From the NCBI GenBank assembly GCA_036259475.1, contig DATABS010000056.1, positions 1 through 64,000 on the forward strand: a stretch of DNA of 64,000 bases. Reading direction: 5' to 3'. Shown in pieces: positions 50,645 to 58,899 of this stretch (positions within the stretch are counted from its first letter, which is position 1; each line of letters begins with the position of its first letter). The position numbers were made by a program, and so were the translations under genes. The notes below the pieces were generated by a model, which did no database searches, was not told the origin of the DNA, and was given only the letters and a program-made list of their open reading frames with translations. Origin of the DNA: ZC4RG17 sp036259475. Its GTDB lineage: Bacteria; Actinomycetota; Acidimicrobiia; Spongiisociales; ZC4RG35.

Positions 50645-52453
50645 ATGGAGCGCGCCTCTCCCATCCTCGCCGCCCTCGTCATCGGTAGCGCCCTGATTTT
50701 CGATCCGGCCGGCTGGCAGCCCTTCGGGGCGAGCAAGTGGGTTCTGATCACCGTCACGGCGTGGCTGGCGGTGGCTGTCGTCCTCCTCGACGGGGCGCGG
50801 CTCCATCGGCCGTCCCTCATCGGGTGGGCCGTCTTCCTCCTTTGGGGCGCCGCGACGACGTGGACGGCGCTCGATCCCCTGTCGTCGTGGATCGGGACGC
50901 CCGACCGTCGCTTCGGCATGGTCGCCCTCCTCACCATGGCCGCCGCCTACGTAGCCGGTCAGGGTGTCTCCTCGGATCCGGGTCGTCGGTTGGTGGGCCG
51001 GTCCGCCGTCCTCGCCCTCCTCGGCTTGACGGTCTATGGCCTGGCCGAGGCGCTCGGGTGGGCGCCGGTCGAATTGTCCACCACCACAAACCGCATCGGG
51101 TCGGCCTACGGCTCGGCGGCCTATCTCGGTGCTGCCCTTTGCCTGCTCGTTCCTATCAGCGCTGGGGTGGCAATGTGCGCCGATGAGCGGCCGGCGTGGC
51201 GGCTGGCGGCGGCAGTGAGCGTCGCCGGCGGGCTTTTCCTGATGGCCGCCTCCGGCACGCAAGCCGTGCTCGTCGGCCTGGCCGCGGCGGCTCTGCTCAC
51301 GCTTCCCGCATGGTGGGTGCGGAGACGAGCCATTGTCCCGGCTTCGTTCGGGGCAATCGTGATCGTCGTGCTAGCCGTGTCTCCGCTGAGCGAGCGCCTG
51401 GGAACCTCGTCGGTGGAAGGCCGTCTGGCGGAGTGGGACGTGGCCGCCTCGGTTCTGGCGGCCCATCCTGTCGTCGGGGTGGGACTCGAGGGTTACCGGA
51501 TCGCTTTTCCTTCCCACGTCGATGTCGACTACGTGCAGACCTACGGGAGGTCCACAATCACCGACCGGGCCCACTCCGGCCCCCTCGACCTGGGTGTGGC
51601 CCTCGGGGTTCCCGGGCTGGTGGGCTGGGTGCTGACGGCCGCGTGGCTGGCCGGGCGGGCCTGGGCTGTCGTCGACAGACAGTCGCCGATCCTCACCGGT
51701 ATGGCCGCGGCTGTGGTGGCGGTATTGGCCCAACAGCTCGTCCTCTTCCCCACCCTGGAGGTCGGGGTGGCCGGCTGGGCGATCGCCGGGATCATCGTCG
51801 CCGCCGGTCGCCGCGGTCGCTCGACACCGATACGGTCGTCGACTGCGGCCACAGTCGCCGCGTTGGTTGCCGTGGCCGCCCTAGGAGGGGGGCTGGCCGA
51901 TATCGTCGCCGACCATATGGCGGCTTCGGCTCGTCGTAGCGGAGACGTGACGATGGCAGACCGGGCCACCGCCATCCGGCCCGATTCCTTCCGATATCCC
52001 CTGCTGGCCGCCGACCTGGCGTTCCGCTCCGGCGACCTCGAGGTTGCCCTCGATCGAATCGAGCACGCCTCCGGCCTCGTATCGCTCGACCCGGCGATCC
52101 GTGTGGCCCAGGCCCGGACCTTGGCCGGGCTGGTCGCATCCGGCGAGCACCCGGCGGCGACAGGCGCCGCCACGGTGGGAGCCATCATCGAGCGAGACCC
52201 CCATCATCCCGAGCTGCGAATCATCCATGGCGAACTGCTGGCGACAGCGGGAATGGCGGTCGAAGCCGAGAGGGCGTGGCTCGCGGCGGCTCATCTCGCG
52301 CCGCGCCACATCGTGCCTCAATTGCGGCTGGCCGAGCTCTACCTGGCGGTCGATCGCCTGGACCGCGCCCGGGAGGCCCTGGCAAGGGCCCGTGAGATAG
52401 ATCGGACCCACCCGGAGGTCGATCGCCTGGAAGAGGCGCTGGATGCGACGTGA
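50645..52453 (+). CDS. O-antigen ligase-like membrane protein with C-terminal TPR-like region
   Basis: A 602-residue protein with about 12 helices (1-420) and a soluble helical tail (430-602) with TPR-like A/L patterns (LRLAELYLAVDRLDRAREAL). The large loop PVVGVGLEGYRIAFP followed by RAHSGPLDLGVALG resembles the Wzy_C/O-antigen ligase signature. It probably joins polysaccharide units at the outer membrane-side of the cell membrane; the substrate is unknown. The ATG has CAAGAT 9 nt upstream. Overlaps the ECF sigma gene by 11 bp. Confidence 0.8.
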   Translation: MERASPILAALVIGSALIFDPAGWQPFGASKWVLITVTAWLAVAVVLLDGARLHRPSLIGWAVFLLWGAATTWTALDPLSSWIGTPDRRFGMVALLTMAAAYVAGQGVSSDPGRRLVGRSAVLALLGLTVYGLAEALGWAPVELSTTTNRIGSAYGSAAYLGAALCLLVPISAGVAMCADERPAWRLAAAVSVAGGLFLMAASGTQAVLVGLAAAALLTLPAWWVRRRAIVPASFGAIVIVVLAVSPLSERLGTSSVEGRLAEWDVAASVLAAHPVVGVGLEGYRIAFPSHVDVDYVQTYGRSTITDRAHSGPLDLGVALGVPGLVGWVLTAAWLAGRAWAVVDRQSPILTGMAAAVVAVLAQQLVLFPTLEVGVAGWAIAGIIVAAGRRGRSTPIRSSTAATVAALVAVAALGGGLADIVADHMAASARRSGDVTMADRATAIRPDSFRYPLLAADLAFRSGDLEVALDRIEHASGLVSLDPAIRVAQARTLAGLVASGEHPAATGAATVGAIIERDPHHPELRIIHGELLATAGMAVEAERAWLAAAHLAPRHIVPQLRLAELYLAVDRLDRAREALARAREIDRTHPEVDRLEEALDAT

Positions 52454-53021
52454 ACCAAACCGACCCCCCGAGCGTGTAACCCCTGTGCAAGCACCAACCT
52501 GGAACCCGGCGGTGACGGGCCACGAGATCGCTCGGGTCGAAGTCGACGCACGACCGGGCTTCACCGCGTTCTACGACCAGACATACCGCCGGGTGGCGGC
52601 TGCCCTTTCATCCACGCTCGCCGATCGCGACCTGGGAATCGAGGCGGCCGACGAGGCCATGGCCCGCTGTTACGCCCATTGGGCCACCGTAGGTCGATAC
52701 GACAATCCGGCCGGCTGGGTCTACCGGGTGGGTCTCAATTGGGCGCTGTCGTGGCGTCGCAAGCTGGCCCGCCGTCACACCCTTCCCCCGCCCGAGCACG
52801 TCGAGGCAACGTTGCCCGCCGATCCGCAGATCGCCGAGGCACTGGCGGCTCTCGACATGCGTCTGCGGACGGTCGTCGTGTGTCGAATCCTTCTCGACTG
52901 GTCGACCGAGGACACGGCCGCCGCCCTCCAGATCAAGCCCGGCACCGTCAAGTCCCGGCTGCACCGAGGACTGGGCCGGCTCGGTGAGATGCTGGCCCAC
53001 TTCGAGCAAGGACACCTGTGA
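52443..53021 (+). CDS. ECF RNA polymerase sigma factor
   Basis: A 192-residue ECF factor: region 2 at about 40-100 (FTAFYDQTYRRVAAAL, AWVYRVGLNWAL near NPAGWVYR) and region 4 at 130-185 (LRTVVVCRILLDWSTEDTAAAL, KPGTVKSRLHRGLGRL helix-turn-helix). It resembles the SigE/SigM-like actinobacterial groups. ATG 52443 follows an AGAGG. A GTG further in would remove the unusual N-terminal tail. The next gene overlaps (GTGATG), as anti-sigma genes do. Confidence 0.88.
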   Translation: MRREPNRPPERVTPVQAPTWNPAVTGHEIARVEVDARPGFTAFYDQTYRRVAAALSSTLADRDLGIEAADEAMARCYAHWATVGRYDNPAGWVYRVGLNWALSWRRKLARRHTLPPPEHVEATLPADPQIAEALAALDMRLRTVVVCRILLDWSTEDTAAALQIKPGTVKSRLHRGLGRLGEMLAHFEQGHL

Positions 53022-54619
53022 TGCACCTGGACGACCGCCTCCGCGCCCACATGGAAGCGCAGATGGCCGCGGCGCCTTCCCCTGACCTGGGAGATGTGAT
53101 GGAAAGAGGAGACACGATCCGACGCCGTCGACGCCTCCTGGCGACCGGCTTGCCCGTCGCCGCGGCTGTCGTGATCGTCACCGGCATGGTGGTTGCGCAA
53201 CAGCGACCAAACGATCCGGAAAGCTCCGTGGACGAAGCCGTGGCGGACAACGCCGAGCTGTCCATGGACGTCGGGGCGCTCGACTGGGCGACCGAGCCTG
53301 CTGACCTCGGCTGGTCGCGGCAGAGTCTCAGCTCCGACGGCGTCCTCTTCGCCTTGTCCACCGCTCCCGGCGCACGGTGGGAGAACTTCCCCAATGGCAA
53401 CATCCCCCAGGCGATCTATACGTCCACCGACGGCTCGACCTGGGCCAGCCACCCGGTCGGAGGATCGTGGGTGTCCGCCATCGCCGCCGCCGATGGTCTG
53501 TTGTACGCGGTGGGAACCGCGCCGGGCGCCGAAGCCGACTCGGTCGCCGTGCAGGTGGGGATCTCCGAGGACCAGGGCGACACGTTCGAGAGCGTCACCC
53601 TTCCGATCCAGCGGACCGGTCCGGGAGTGTTCGACACCGATGTGATAGCGGCGGGCGATGGGGTTCTGGCGTTGGCGATGAGTCGCACTTCGCTCGATCC
53701 GGCGTCCCTACTTCCTGCGGGAACGCTGGACGGCACGGTCGAACCGGTGATCCTGGAAGAGGGAATCGCGGTCGTTCCGATCGACGCCGCGGAGCGAGCG
53801 TACGAGACGTGCTTCGGCGGAGATGCCGCTCGGTGCCAGGAAGTCATCGATCACGACGCCACCTTCTACGCCTCCTGGGACGAGTTGGGTGTCGAAGCGG
53901 AGAACGTCGCCTTCGGGGAGACAGTCGAGTACTCGGCGTTCTGGGCTGGCAACGGAAGGGACTTCGACGAGGTCGACTACCCGTTCCCGGACGGATTCGT
54001 CGAGCAGGTCTTCCAAGTTGGCCGAGGTGCCGTCGCCGCGGTGAGCACCCAGGCTGGCACCCAGCTGTTCGCCTCCGACGACGCCCGCAACTGGCGGCGG
54101 GTGGCCGCCGACGTCCCGGTCGGATTCGTCAGGTCGGCGGGCCTGACCGCTGATGGCGTGGTGGTCGTCAGCCAGCCGCCCAACGGACAGGGCGTCTCCG
54201 TGTTCCGGGCTCCCGATCTGTCCGGACCCTGGGCGGAGGTGTCCGTCGCCGACCTGCTGCCGGAGGCTCTGAAGGGTCAGAATGCGGTCTGGATCGGCGC
54301 CGCCGCCGTCGGTGAAGGCGGGGTAGCGGTGAGCCTCTCGATCGAACAGGCAGTCCCCGTGGATAGAGGCGGGAACCCGATATCCCAGCTGGCTGATGAG
54401 TTCCTTGGTAGGGACGGGGTCGAGCCTGCCGCCGAGTTCCGACCGGTTGGAGCTCTGCTCGTGTCCAAGGATCTCAACTCTTGGTCGCTGCTTTCCACTG
54501 CGGACCTAGGCGACTTCGTTGACTTCCTGATGTTCGGGCCGGACGGCAACCTCATCGCCCAGGCCACCAAGTCGGACAACGGACGCCCCGTCCGCGTCCA
54601 GGCGATCGCCACCCCCTAG
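53018..54619 (+). CDS. single-pass membrane protein with extracytoplasmic beta-propeller, putative anti-sigma factor
   Basis: A 533-residue protein. A cytoplasmic segment of about 40 residues (start MMHLDDRLRAHMEAQMA), one membrane helix at about 40-60, and a large outer domain with sialidase/BNR-type Asp-box repeats: TSTDGSTWA, SEDQGDTFE, ASDDARNWRR, SKDLNSWSLL. The N-terminal part is long enough to bind a sigma factor but lacks the HxxxCxxC zinc motif. Its start overlaps the ECF gene. Anti-sigma sensor role is inferred from position. ATG 53021 is an alternative start. Confidence 0.75.
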   Translation: MMHLDDRLRAHMEAQMAAAPSPDLGDVMERGDTIRRRRRLLATGLPVAAAVVIVTGMVVAQQRPNDPESSVDEAVADNAELSMDVGALDWATEPADLGWSRQSLSSDGVLFALSTAPGARWENFPNGNIPQAIYTSTDGSTWASHPVGGSWVSAIAAADGLLYAVGTAPGAEADSVAVQVGISEDQGDTFESVTLPIQRTGPGVFDTDVIAAGDGVLALAMSRTSLDPASLLPAGTLDGTVEPVILEEGIAVVPIDAAERAYETCFGGDAARCQEVIDHDATFYASWDELGVEAENVAFGETVEYSAFWAGNGRDFDEVDYPFPDGFVEQVFQVGRGAVAAVSTQAGTQLFASDDARNWRRVAADVPVGFVRSAGLTADGVVVVSQPPNGQGVSVFRAPDLSGPWAEVSVADLLPEALKGQNAVWIGAAAVGEGGVAVSLSIEQAVPVDRGGNPISQLADEFLGRDGVEPAAEFRPVGALLVSKDLNSWSLLSTADLGDFVDFLMFGPDGNLIAQATKSDNGRPVRVQAIATP

Positions 54620-54666
54620 TTCTCGCCCGACATTCCCGGCTGTTTGGTGGCGATGTCGGGCGAGAA
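54620..54666. repeat. 14-bp perfect inverted repeat between convergent genes
   Basis: TTCTCGCCCGACAT (54620-54633) and ATGTCGGGCGAGAA (54653-54666) flank a 19-base loop. It occupies the whole gap between the beta-propeller and transglycosylase genes, so it is probably a bidirectional terminator or a dispersed palindromic repeat. Confidence 0.7.
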
Positions 54667-54668
54667 TG

Positions 54669-55631
54669 TCAGTGGCAGACCCAGTGCTGCCAGCCGCCGC
54701 CGGGGTAGTCGTAGAGCAGATAAGCGGCGGCAGCCACGTTGGCCTCCGGGTCGAAAATGGACGCTCCGGCGAACCCGGCGGCTGCCGCCCTCTCCGGCCA
54801 GTAGCGGGGCATGTGCTGGAACAAGCCGCTGGCGCCCGACCAAGGATTGCGGGCGTTGGGATCGCCCCTCGACTCGCATGCCATGACCCTGATTGCCCGA
54901 TCGACGTCGCCCGGCTCGAAGTACTGCTCGACCAGTGGGCGCCAGCCTTCCGCTCCTGGCCCCGTCGGCCACTCGGCGCCGTCCAACTCTTCGACGATCT
55001 CACTGGGGATCTCGGGCACCTTGGCAGGAGGCTCGAGATCGAGCGCCCGGGCCAGGAAGCTGGCCATCTCCGCACGCGTGACGGTCCGGTGAGGGCAGAA
55101 ACGGCCTTCTTCGCAACCGTGGGTGATTCCGGCCGCGGCGAGGGCGGCGATGTTGCGCTCGTGGACCGTTCCGTCGTCGTCGGCGAAGACGTCGACCTCT
55201 GATGGAGGAAGCTCGAGGGCGCGCACCACCAGACTGGCCATCTGACCCCGGCTCAACTCCGATCCGGGGCAGTAGCGCTTCGGCTCGCAGCCCTCGGTGA
55301 TATCGGCGGCGGCGATGGCGGCGATCTCGGCGGCGAACTGGTTCCCCGTCGTGTCGGAGAATCCGTGCTCCTCGGGATGGGGAAGCTCGAGGCCGCGAGC
55401 GAGGAAGGCGGCCACCTCGCCGCGGGTCACTTCCTCGTCGGGACAGAAGAGCCACTCTTCGCATCCCGACGTGATACCCGCTTTCCACAACGCCGCCACA
55501 TCGAGCTCATGGATCGAGCCGTCTACGTCGGCAAAAGGACCCCGCCCATCGGCTTCGGGGGTGGAGCCCGAGGCCGGGGCGGCCAGTGAGAGAAGCGCAC
55601 CGGTTGCCACCAGTGCCATTCGTGTCTTCAT
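54669..55631 (-). CDS. secreted lytic transglycosylase with three Cys-bearing S-layer-like repeats
   Basis: A 320-residue protein: signal peptide at 1-22, three repeats (about 30-200) with GITSGCEEWLFCP, DITEGCEPKRYCP and GITHGCEEGRFCP, then an SLT-type domain at 230-320 with catalytic Glu in VMACESRGDPNARNP, SGASGLFQHMP and a final YPGGGWQHWVCH. It cleaves peptidoglycan glycan strands; the repeats probably tether it. A structured leader with an intrinsic terminator precedes it, suggesting control by attenuation. Confidence 0.88.
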   Translation of the reverse strand: MKTRMALVATGALLSLAAPASGSTPEADGRGPFADVDGSIHELDVAALWKAGITSGCEEWLFCPDEEVTRGEVAAFLARGLELPHPEEHGFSDTTGNQFAAEIAAIAAADITEGCEPKRYCPGSELSRGQMASLVVRALELPPSEVDVFADDDGTVHERNIAALAAAGITHGCEEGRFCPHRTVTRAEMASFLARALDLEPPAKVPEIPSEIVEELDGAEWPTGPGAEGWRPLVEQYFEPGDVDRAIRVMACESRGDPNARNPWSGASGLFQHMPRYWPERAAAAGFAGASIFDPEANVAAAAYLLYDYPGGGWQHWVCH

Positions 55632-55682
55632 TTTCAAATACCTCCGCGGCGACCCCTGGCGGGTCGGCTCTGGGACAAAAGG

Positions 55683-55813
55683 AAAACCCCGGTGCTTACC
55701 GGGGTTTGCAGATGCAAGCACGTTGCTTGCGCCAGCTAAGACCGTAATGAGCCTGCCGTGGCTATACGAAATTCCTCTAGACCGCTTTTTCGCGTATCCG
55801 CTGCACCTAGAGG
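55683..55813 (-). promoter_or_regulatory. structured leader/attenuator of the transglycosylase gene
   Basis: Three hairpins lie in order on the minus strand: CCTCTAG/CTAGAGG (55774-55780 with 55807-55813), GCAAGCA/TGCTTGC (55714-55730), and a CCCCGGT-ACCGGGG stem (55687-55704) followed by TTTTCCTTTT, an intrinsic terminator 50 nt before the ATG at 55631. A terminator inside the 5' region suggests a riboswitch or attenuator. Alternatively it is the distant terminator of lhgO. Actinobacterial cell-wall hydrolases often carry c-di-AMP riboswitches, but I do not see that consensus. Confidence 0.5.
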
Positions 55814-55892
55814 CAGCCAACAGCGAGCGACAACGGCGTCGGTCCGACAGGCGGCGCCACGTCCGGAGTCGATGTCCAACTCGTCTCGGGGT

Positions 55893-57083
55893 CTACCCCT
55901 GGTCGATGACGGAGGCGATGTGTTGGCCGATCGCCAGCGACGCGGTGGCGGCCGGAGAGGGAGCGTTGAGTACGTGCAGTGCCCCGTCCTGGCGCAGCAG
56001 GGCGAAGTCGTCCACCAATCGGCCGTCGGGAGAAACCGCTTGGGCTCTGACTCCCGCTCCGGCGGGCTTCAAGTCGGCCCTGTCGAGCTCGGGAAGGAGG
56101 CGTCGAGCGGCCCGGGCATACAGGTTCACCGACCTGGATCGCACGATTTCGGCCAGTCCCGTACCGGCGTAACGCAGGGCGAGGCGGGGGAATCCGGGCG
56201 TGGTCAGCGAGCGACGAAACTCCCCCCAGTCGGGTCGAGCGCCCCGATAGTGATGCCGCCCGATGGCGGGGACGGCGTTGGGACCGACCTCGACCACGCC
56301 GTCGATGCGTCGGGTGAAATGGACACCGAGGAAAGGAAAGCGTGGGTCGGGAACCGGATAGACGAGGTGGCGAACCATCTCTTCGGAACGTCCGCTCAGC
56401 GAGAAGTACTCTCCCCGGAAGGGCACGATCCGGACCGGAGGCTCGGCTCCGGCGAGGTCGGCGACCCGGTCGGAGTGGAGCCCGGCGCAGGCGACGAATC
56501 TCTCGGCCGTCACCGATCCGGCAGGACCTGCGATCTCCCAGCCGCCATCCCGCCTGACGATCGATGTGACCGGCCAGCCGGTTCGGATGTCAGCGGGCAC
56601 CGTGTCGGCCAGCGCGCGTGTCACGCCTCCGAAGTCCGCCACGCCCGCTTCGGGCACGTGCAAGGCGGCCACCCCCTCGATGTGGGGTTCGATTTCCTCC
56701 CACTCGCCCGGACCCAGCCGCCGCAGTCCGATCAGGCCGTTGGCGTTACCCCGGGTGTGCAGGCGGTCCAGCCGGTTTGCTTCGTCGGCCGAAGTGGCGA
56801 CCACCAGCTTGCCGGTGATGTCATGGGCGATTCCGTGTGTCCTACAGAACTCGATCATCCGGCGACGACCCTCAACGCACAGGCGTGCCCGCAGAGAGCC
56901 GGGCGTGTAGTAGAGGCCGGAGTGGATGACACCGCTGTTGTGGCCGCTCTGGTGAACCCCGGGCGTGGCTTCCGCTTCCAGAACCACGATCGTCGCCTGA
57001 GGGTGCCGGTCGGTGAGGGCCCGAGCGGTGGCGAGGCCGACGATGCCGGCGCCAATGACCACGAAGTCGGCCCTATCGCTCAT
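55893..57083 (-). CDS. lhgO: L-2-hydroxyglutarate oxidase (FAD-dependent)
   Basis: A 396-residue DAO-family flavoprotein: N-terminal FAD loop FVVIGAGIVGLATARAL, then GVHQSGHNSGVIHSGLYY (the LhgO signature), and C-terminal FALLRQDGALHVLNAPSPAATASLAIG. It oxidises L-2-hydroxyglutarate to 2-oxoglutarate. ATG 57083 overlaps the EVE gene stop (ATGA). Confidence 0.9.
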   Translation of the reverse strand: MSDRADFVVIGAGIVGLATARALTDRHPQATIVVLEAEATPGVHQSGHNSGVIHSGLYYTPGSLRARLCVEGRRRMIEFCRTHGIAHDITGKLVVATSADEANRLDRLHTRGNANGLIGLRRLGPGEWEEIEPHIEGVAALHVPEAGVADFGGVTRALADTVPADIRTGWPVTSIVRRDGGWEIAGPAGSVTAERFVACAGLHSDRVADLAGAEPPVRIVPFRGEYFSLSGRSEEMVRHLVYPVPDPRFPFLGVHFTRRIDGVVEVGPNAVPAIGRHHYRGARPDWGEFRRSLTTPGFPRLALRYAGTGLAEIVRSRSVNLYARAARRLLPELDRADLKPAGAGVRAQAVSPDGRLVDDFALLRQDGALHVLNAPSPAATASLAIGQHIASVIDQG

Positions 57084-57535
57084 TGGCCGGCCAGCCCGAC
57101 GACGAAGTCGAACTCGTCCTTGGTAACCGGCTGAACCGAGAGGCGCGACCGGTTGAGGAGAACCATGTCGGACAGCTCGGGATATTCCTTCAGCTCGTCG
57201 ATCGTGATCAGCCGGTCGAACTTGCGAACGAAACCGATGTCGACCATGAACCAGCGCGGCTCCTCTGGAGTCGACTTGGGATCGAAGTACTTCGAGTCCG
57301 GATCCCACGCGGTGTGGTCGGGGTACGACTCCCTGACCACCTCGGCGAGACCGGCCACCCCGGGAGGCCGAAGCTGGGAGTGATAGAAAAGGACCATATC
57401 GCCCACCTTCATTTCATCTCGCATGAGGTTGCGAGCCTGGTAGCTCCGAACCCCGTCCCAGTGGGTCGTGCCGTCGGCAGCGAGATCGTCGATCGAGTAG
57501 GCGTCCGGCTCCGTCTTCATCAACCAATGTCGCAT
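57080..57535 (-). CDS. EVE domain (PUA-like) protein
   Basis: A 151-residue EVE protein: WLMKTEPDAYSIDDL, WDGVRSYQARNLMRDEMKVGDMVLFYHS, and AGLAEVVRESYPDHTAWDP are diagnostic. EVE domains bind modified nucleobases; here it is a stand-alone housekeeping type next to lhgO, not a restriction system. CACAAT is 8 nt before the ATG on the minus strand, so it is probably leaderless. Confidence 0.93.
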   Translation of the reverse strand: MRHWLMKTEPDAYSIDDLAADGTTHWDGVRSYQARNLMRDEMKVGDMVLFYHSQLRPPGVAGLAEVVRESYPDHTAWDPDSKYFDPKSTPEEPRWFMVDIGFVRKFDRLITIDELKEYPELSDMVLLNRSRLSVQPVTKDEFDFVVGLAGQ

Positions 57536-57568
57536 GCCCAGGGATTGTGGCACGGGTACCGTGAGGGC

Positions 57569-57790
57569 ATGGAAGAGGAGTGGTACTACTGCGTCGAGCA
57601 CGACCGCGTGGAAGCCAAGTTCGGCTGCCGGATCACCAACCGCCTGGGACCCTATGCCACTCGCGAAGAAGCCGAGCAGGCGCTGGAGAAGGTGGAGCAA
57701 CGGAACGCCGAATGGGAAGACGATCCCGACTGGCAGGATGACCCGTGGGGAGACGCCACCGACCAGGACGAGGAACGTCGCGACATCTGA
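57569..57790 (+). CDS. small conserved actinobacterial protein (SPOR-like)
   Basis: 73 residues: WYYCVEHDRVEAKFGC..NRLGPYATREEAEQALEK, then an acidic tail of D/E/W. The central part is SPOR-like and the pattern recurs in actinobacteria as a hypothetical protein. TACCGT lies 6 nt before the ATG; GAGGGC in between could also act as a weak ribosome site. Confidence 0.75.
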   Translation: MEEEWYYCVEHDRVEAKFGCRITNRLGPYATREEAEQALEKVEQRNAEWEDDPDWQDDPWGDATDQDEERRDI

Positions 57791-57796
57791 GCTGTT

Positions 57797-58111
57797 TCAA
57801 ACGAGCCAGCGCAGGAGCCAGAGGGTGCCCATCCCCGCCACCAGCACCCAGACCAGCGACCTGCTGCGCCAGCCCACCAGTCCCCCGACGCCGAGCGCCA
57901 CCGCCTCCACCCACCCTGACTGCCCGGCGCCTCCGAACGAGAGGGACACGACGAGGGCGGCCATCACCGCCGGAGCGACGTAACGAAGCGCCTCTTGCAC
58001 CACCGGCGGAAATTGGCGATCTGCGAGAGCCAGGATGAAGACGGAGCGCATCAGATAGCTGCCGATCCCAACCACAACGGTGGAGATCAGAAGGATCCAA
58101 AAGCCGCTCAT
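57797..58111 (-). CDS. azlD: AzlD-type branched-chain amino acid exporter subunit
   Basis: A 104-residue protein with four helices. WILLISTVVVGIGSYLMRSVFI and RYVAPAVMAALVVS are typical of AzlD. Start overlaps the azlC stop (ATGA). With AzlC it forms a two-component exporter of branched-chain amino acids or analogues. Confidence 0.88.
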   Translation of the reverse strand: MSGFWILLISTVVVGIGSYLMRSVFILALADRQFPPVVQEALRYVAPAVMAALVVSLSFGGAGQSGWVEAVALGVGGLVGWRSRSLVWVLVAGMGTLWLLRWLV

Positions 58112-58779
58112 CGGCGACCAGCCACCAATCCGGCGACCACTCCGGCGATGGCGCCGAGGACTATTCCGAGACGGTTGGGGACTCCCAGAGTCATCCAGGT
58201 GACAGCTCCGGCCGCAACCGCCGCCGCGGCCGAAGGAGACGAGTTGACAGCCAGAACCAACAGGCCCACGAACATCAGTGGAACGGCGAAACCCAGCGAC
58301 CACGACTCGGGCAGAACCGGGCCCACCACCAATCCGAGCGCCACCGTCGCCTGCCACGTCACCCAGAAGGTCAGGCCGACAGTCAGGTAATAGGTCCGGA
58401 AGGAGTCGGGAGGATCGCCCATCCGGAAGCTGGTCAGGGCGAACTGCTGGTCGATCAGGAAGTAGGGACCTAGCCAGCGGAACCAGCGGGGCTGCTTGCC
58501 GAAGACCGGGGCGAATGCCGCCGAGTACATCAGGTGGCGTGCCTGGACTATGAGACCGGCGGCGATCACCGCCAGGAGAGCCGCCCCTTCGCCAGACAAG
58601 GTCACCACGGTGAGCTGGGCGGCGCCGCCGAAGATCAGCGACGAGCCGAGCCACCCGACGAGGTTGGAGAGGGGGGACTCGGCTATGGCGAGGCCGAGCA
58701 CCAGGGCGAAGGGCACTACGGGGACAAGAACCGGGAAGGTGTCCTCGAGGCCCCGGCGAACATCCGGGTTCGAAAGCAT
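58108..58779 (-). CDS. azlC: AzlC-type branched-chain amino acid exporter subunit
   Basis: A 223-residue AzlC protein with 6-7 helices: PVVPFALVLGLAIAESPLSN, FGGAAQLTVVTL, and ARHLMYSAAFAPVF are family marks. TACCGT lies 9 nt before the ATG and is covered by a palindrome at 58787, so repression there is likely. Confidence 0.9.
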   Translation of the reverse strand: MLSNPDVRRGLEDTFPVLVPVVPFALVLGLAIAESPLSNLVGWLGSSLIFGGAAQLTVVTLSGEGAALLAVIAAGLIVQARHLMYSAAFAPVFGKQPRWFRWLGPYFLIDQQFALTSFRMGDPPDSFRTYYLTVGLTFWVTWQATVALGLVVGPVLPESWSLGFAVPLMFVGLLVLAVNSSPSAAAAVAAGAVTWMTLGVPNRLGIVLGAIAGVVAGLVAGRR

Positions 58780-58786
58780 GAGAGGG

Positions 58787-58803
58787 GAACGGTAACGCCG
58801 TTC
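58787..58803. promoter_or_regulatory. small palindrome over the azlC -10 region
   Basis: GAACGG-TAACG-CCGTTC overlaps the minus-strand TACCGT box that precedes azlC by 9 nt. Good position for a repressor site; the cognate regulator is unknown. Confidence 0.4.
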
Positions 58804-58899
58804 TCGCCCGCCAAGACCATTGAGAAGTCGGCACCAGCGACCGATGTTCCCGTTGCAGTTGGGAGACAATCTCAATAGCCTCGAATTTCGCGAATCACC

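Noticed and set aside
55683..55813. c-di-AMP (ydaO-type) riboswitch
   Set aside because: Gene context fits but the conserved core bases of that class could not be found.
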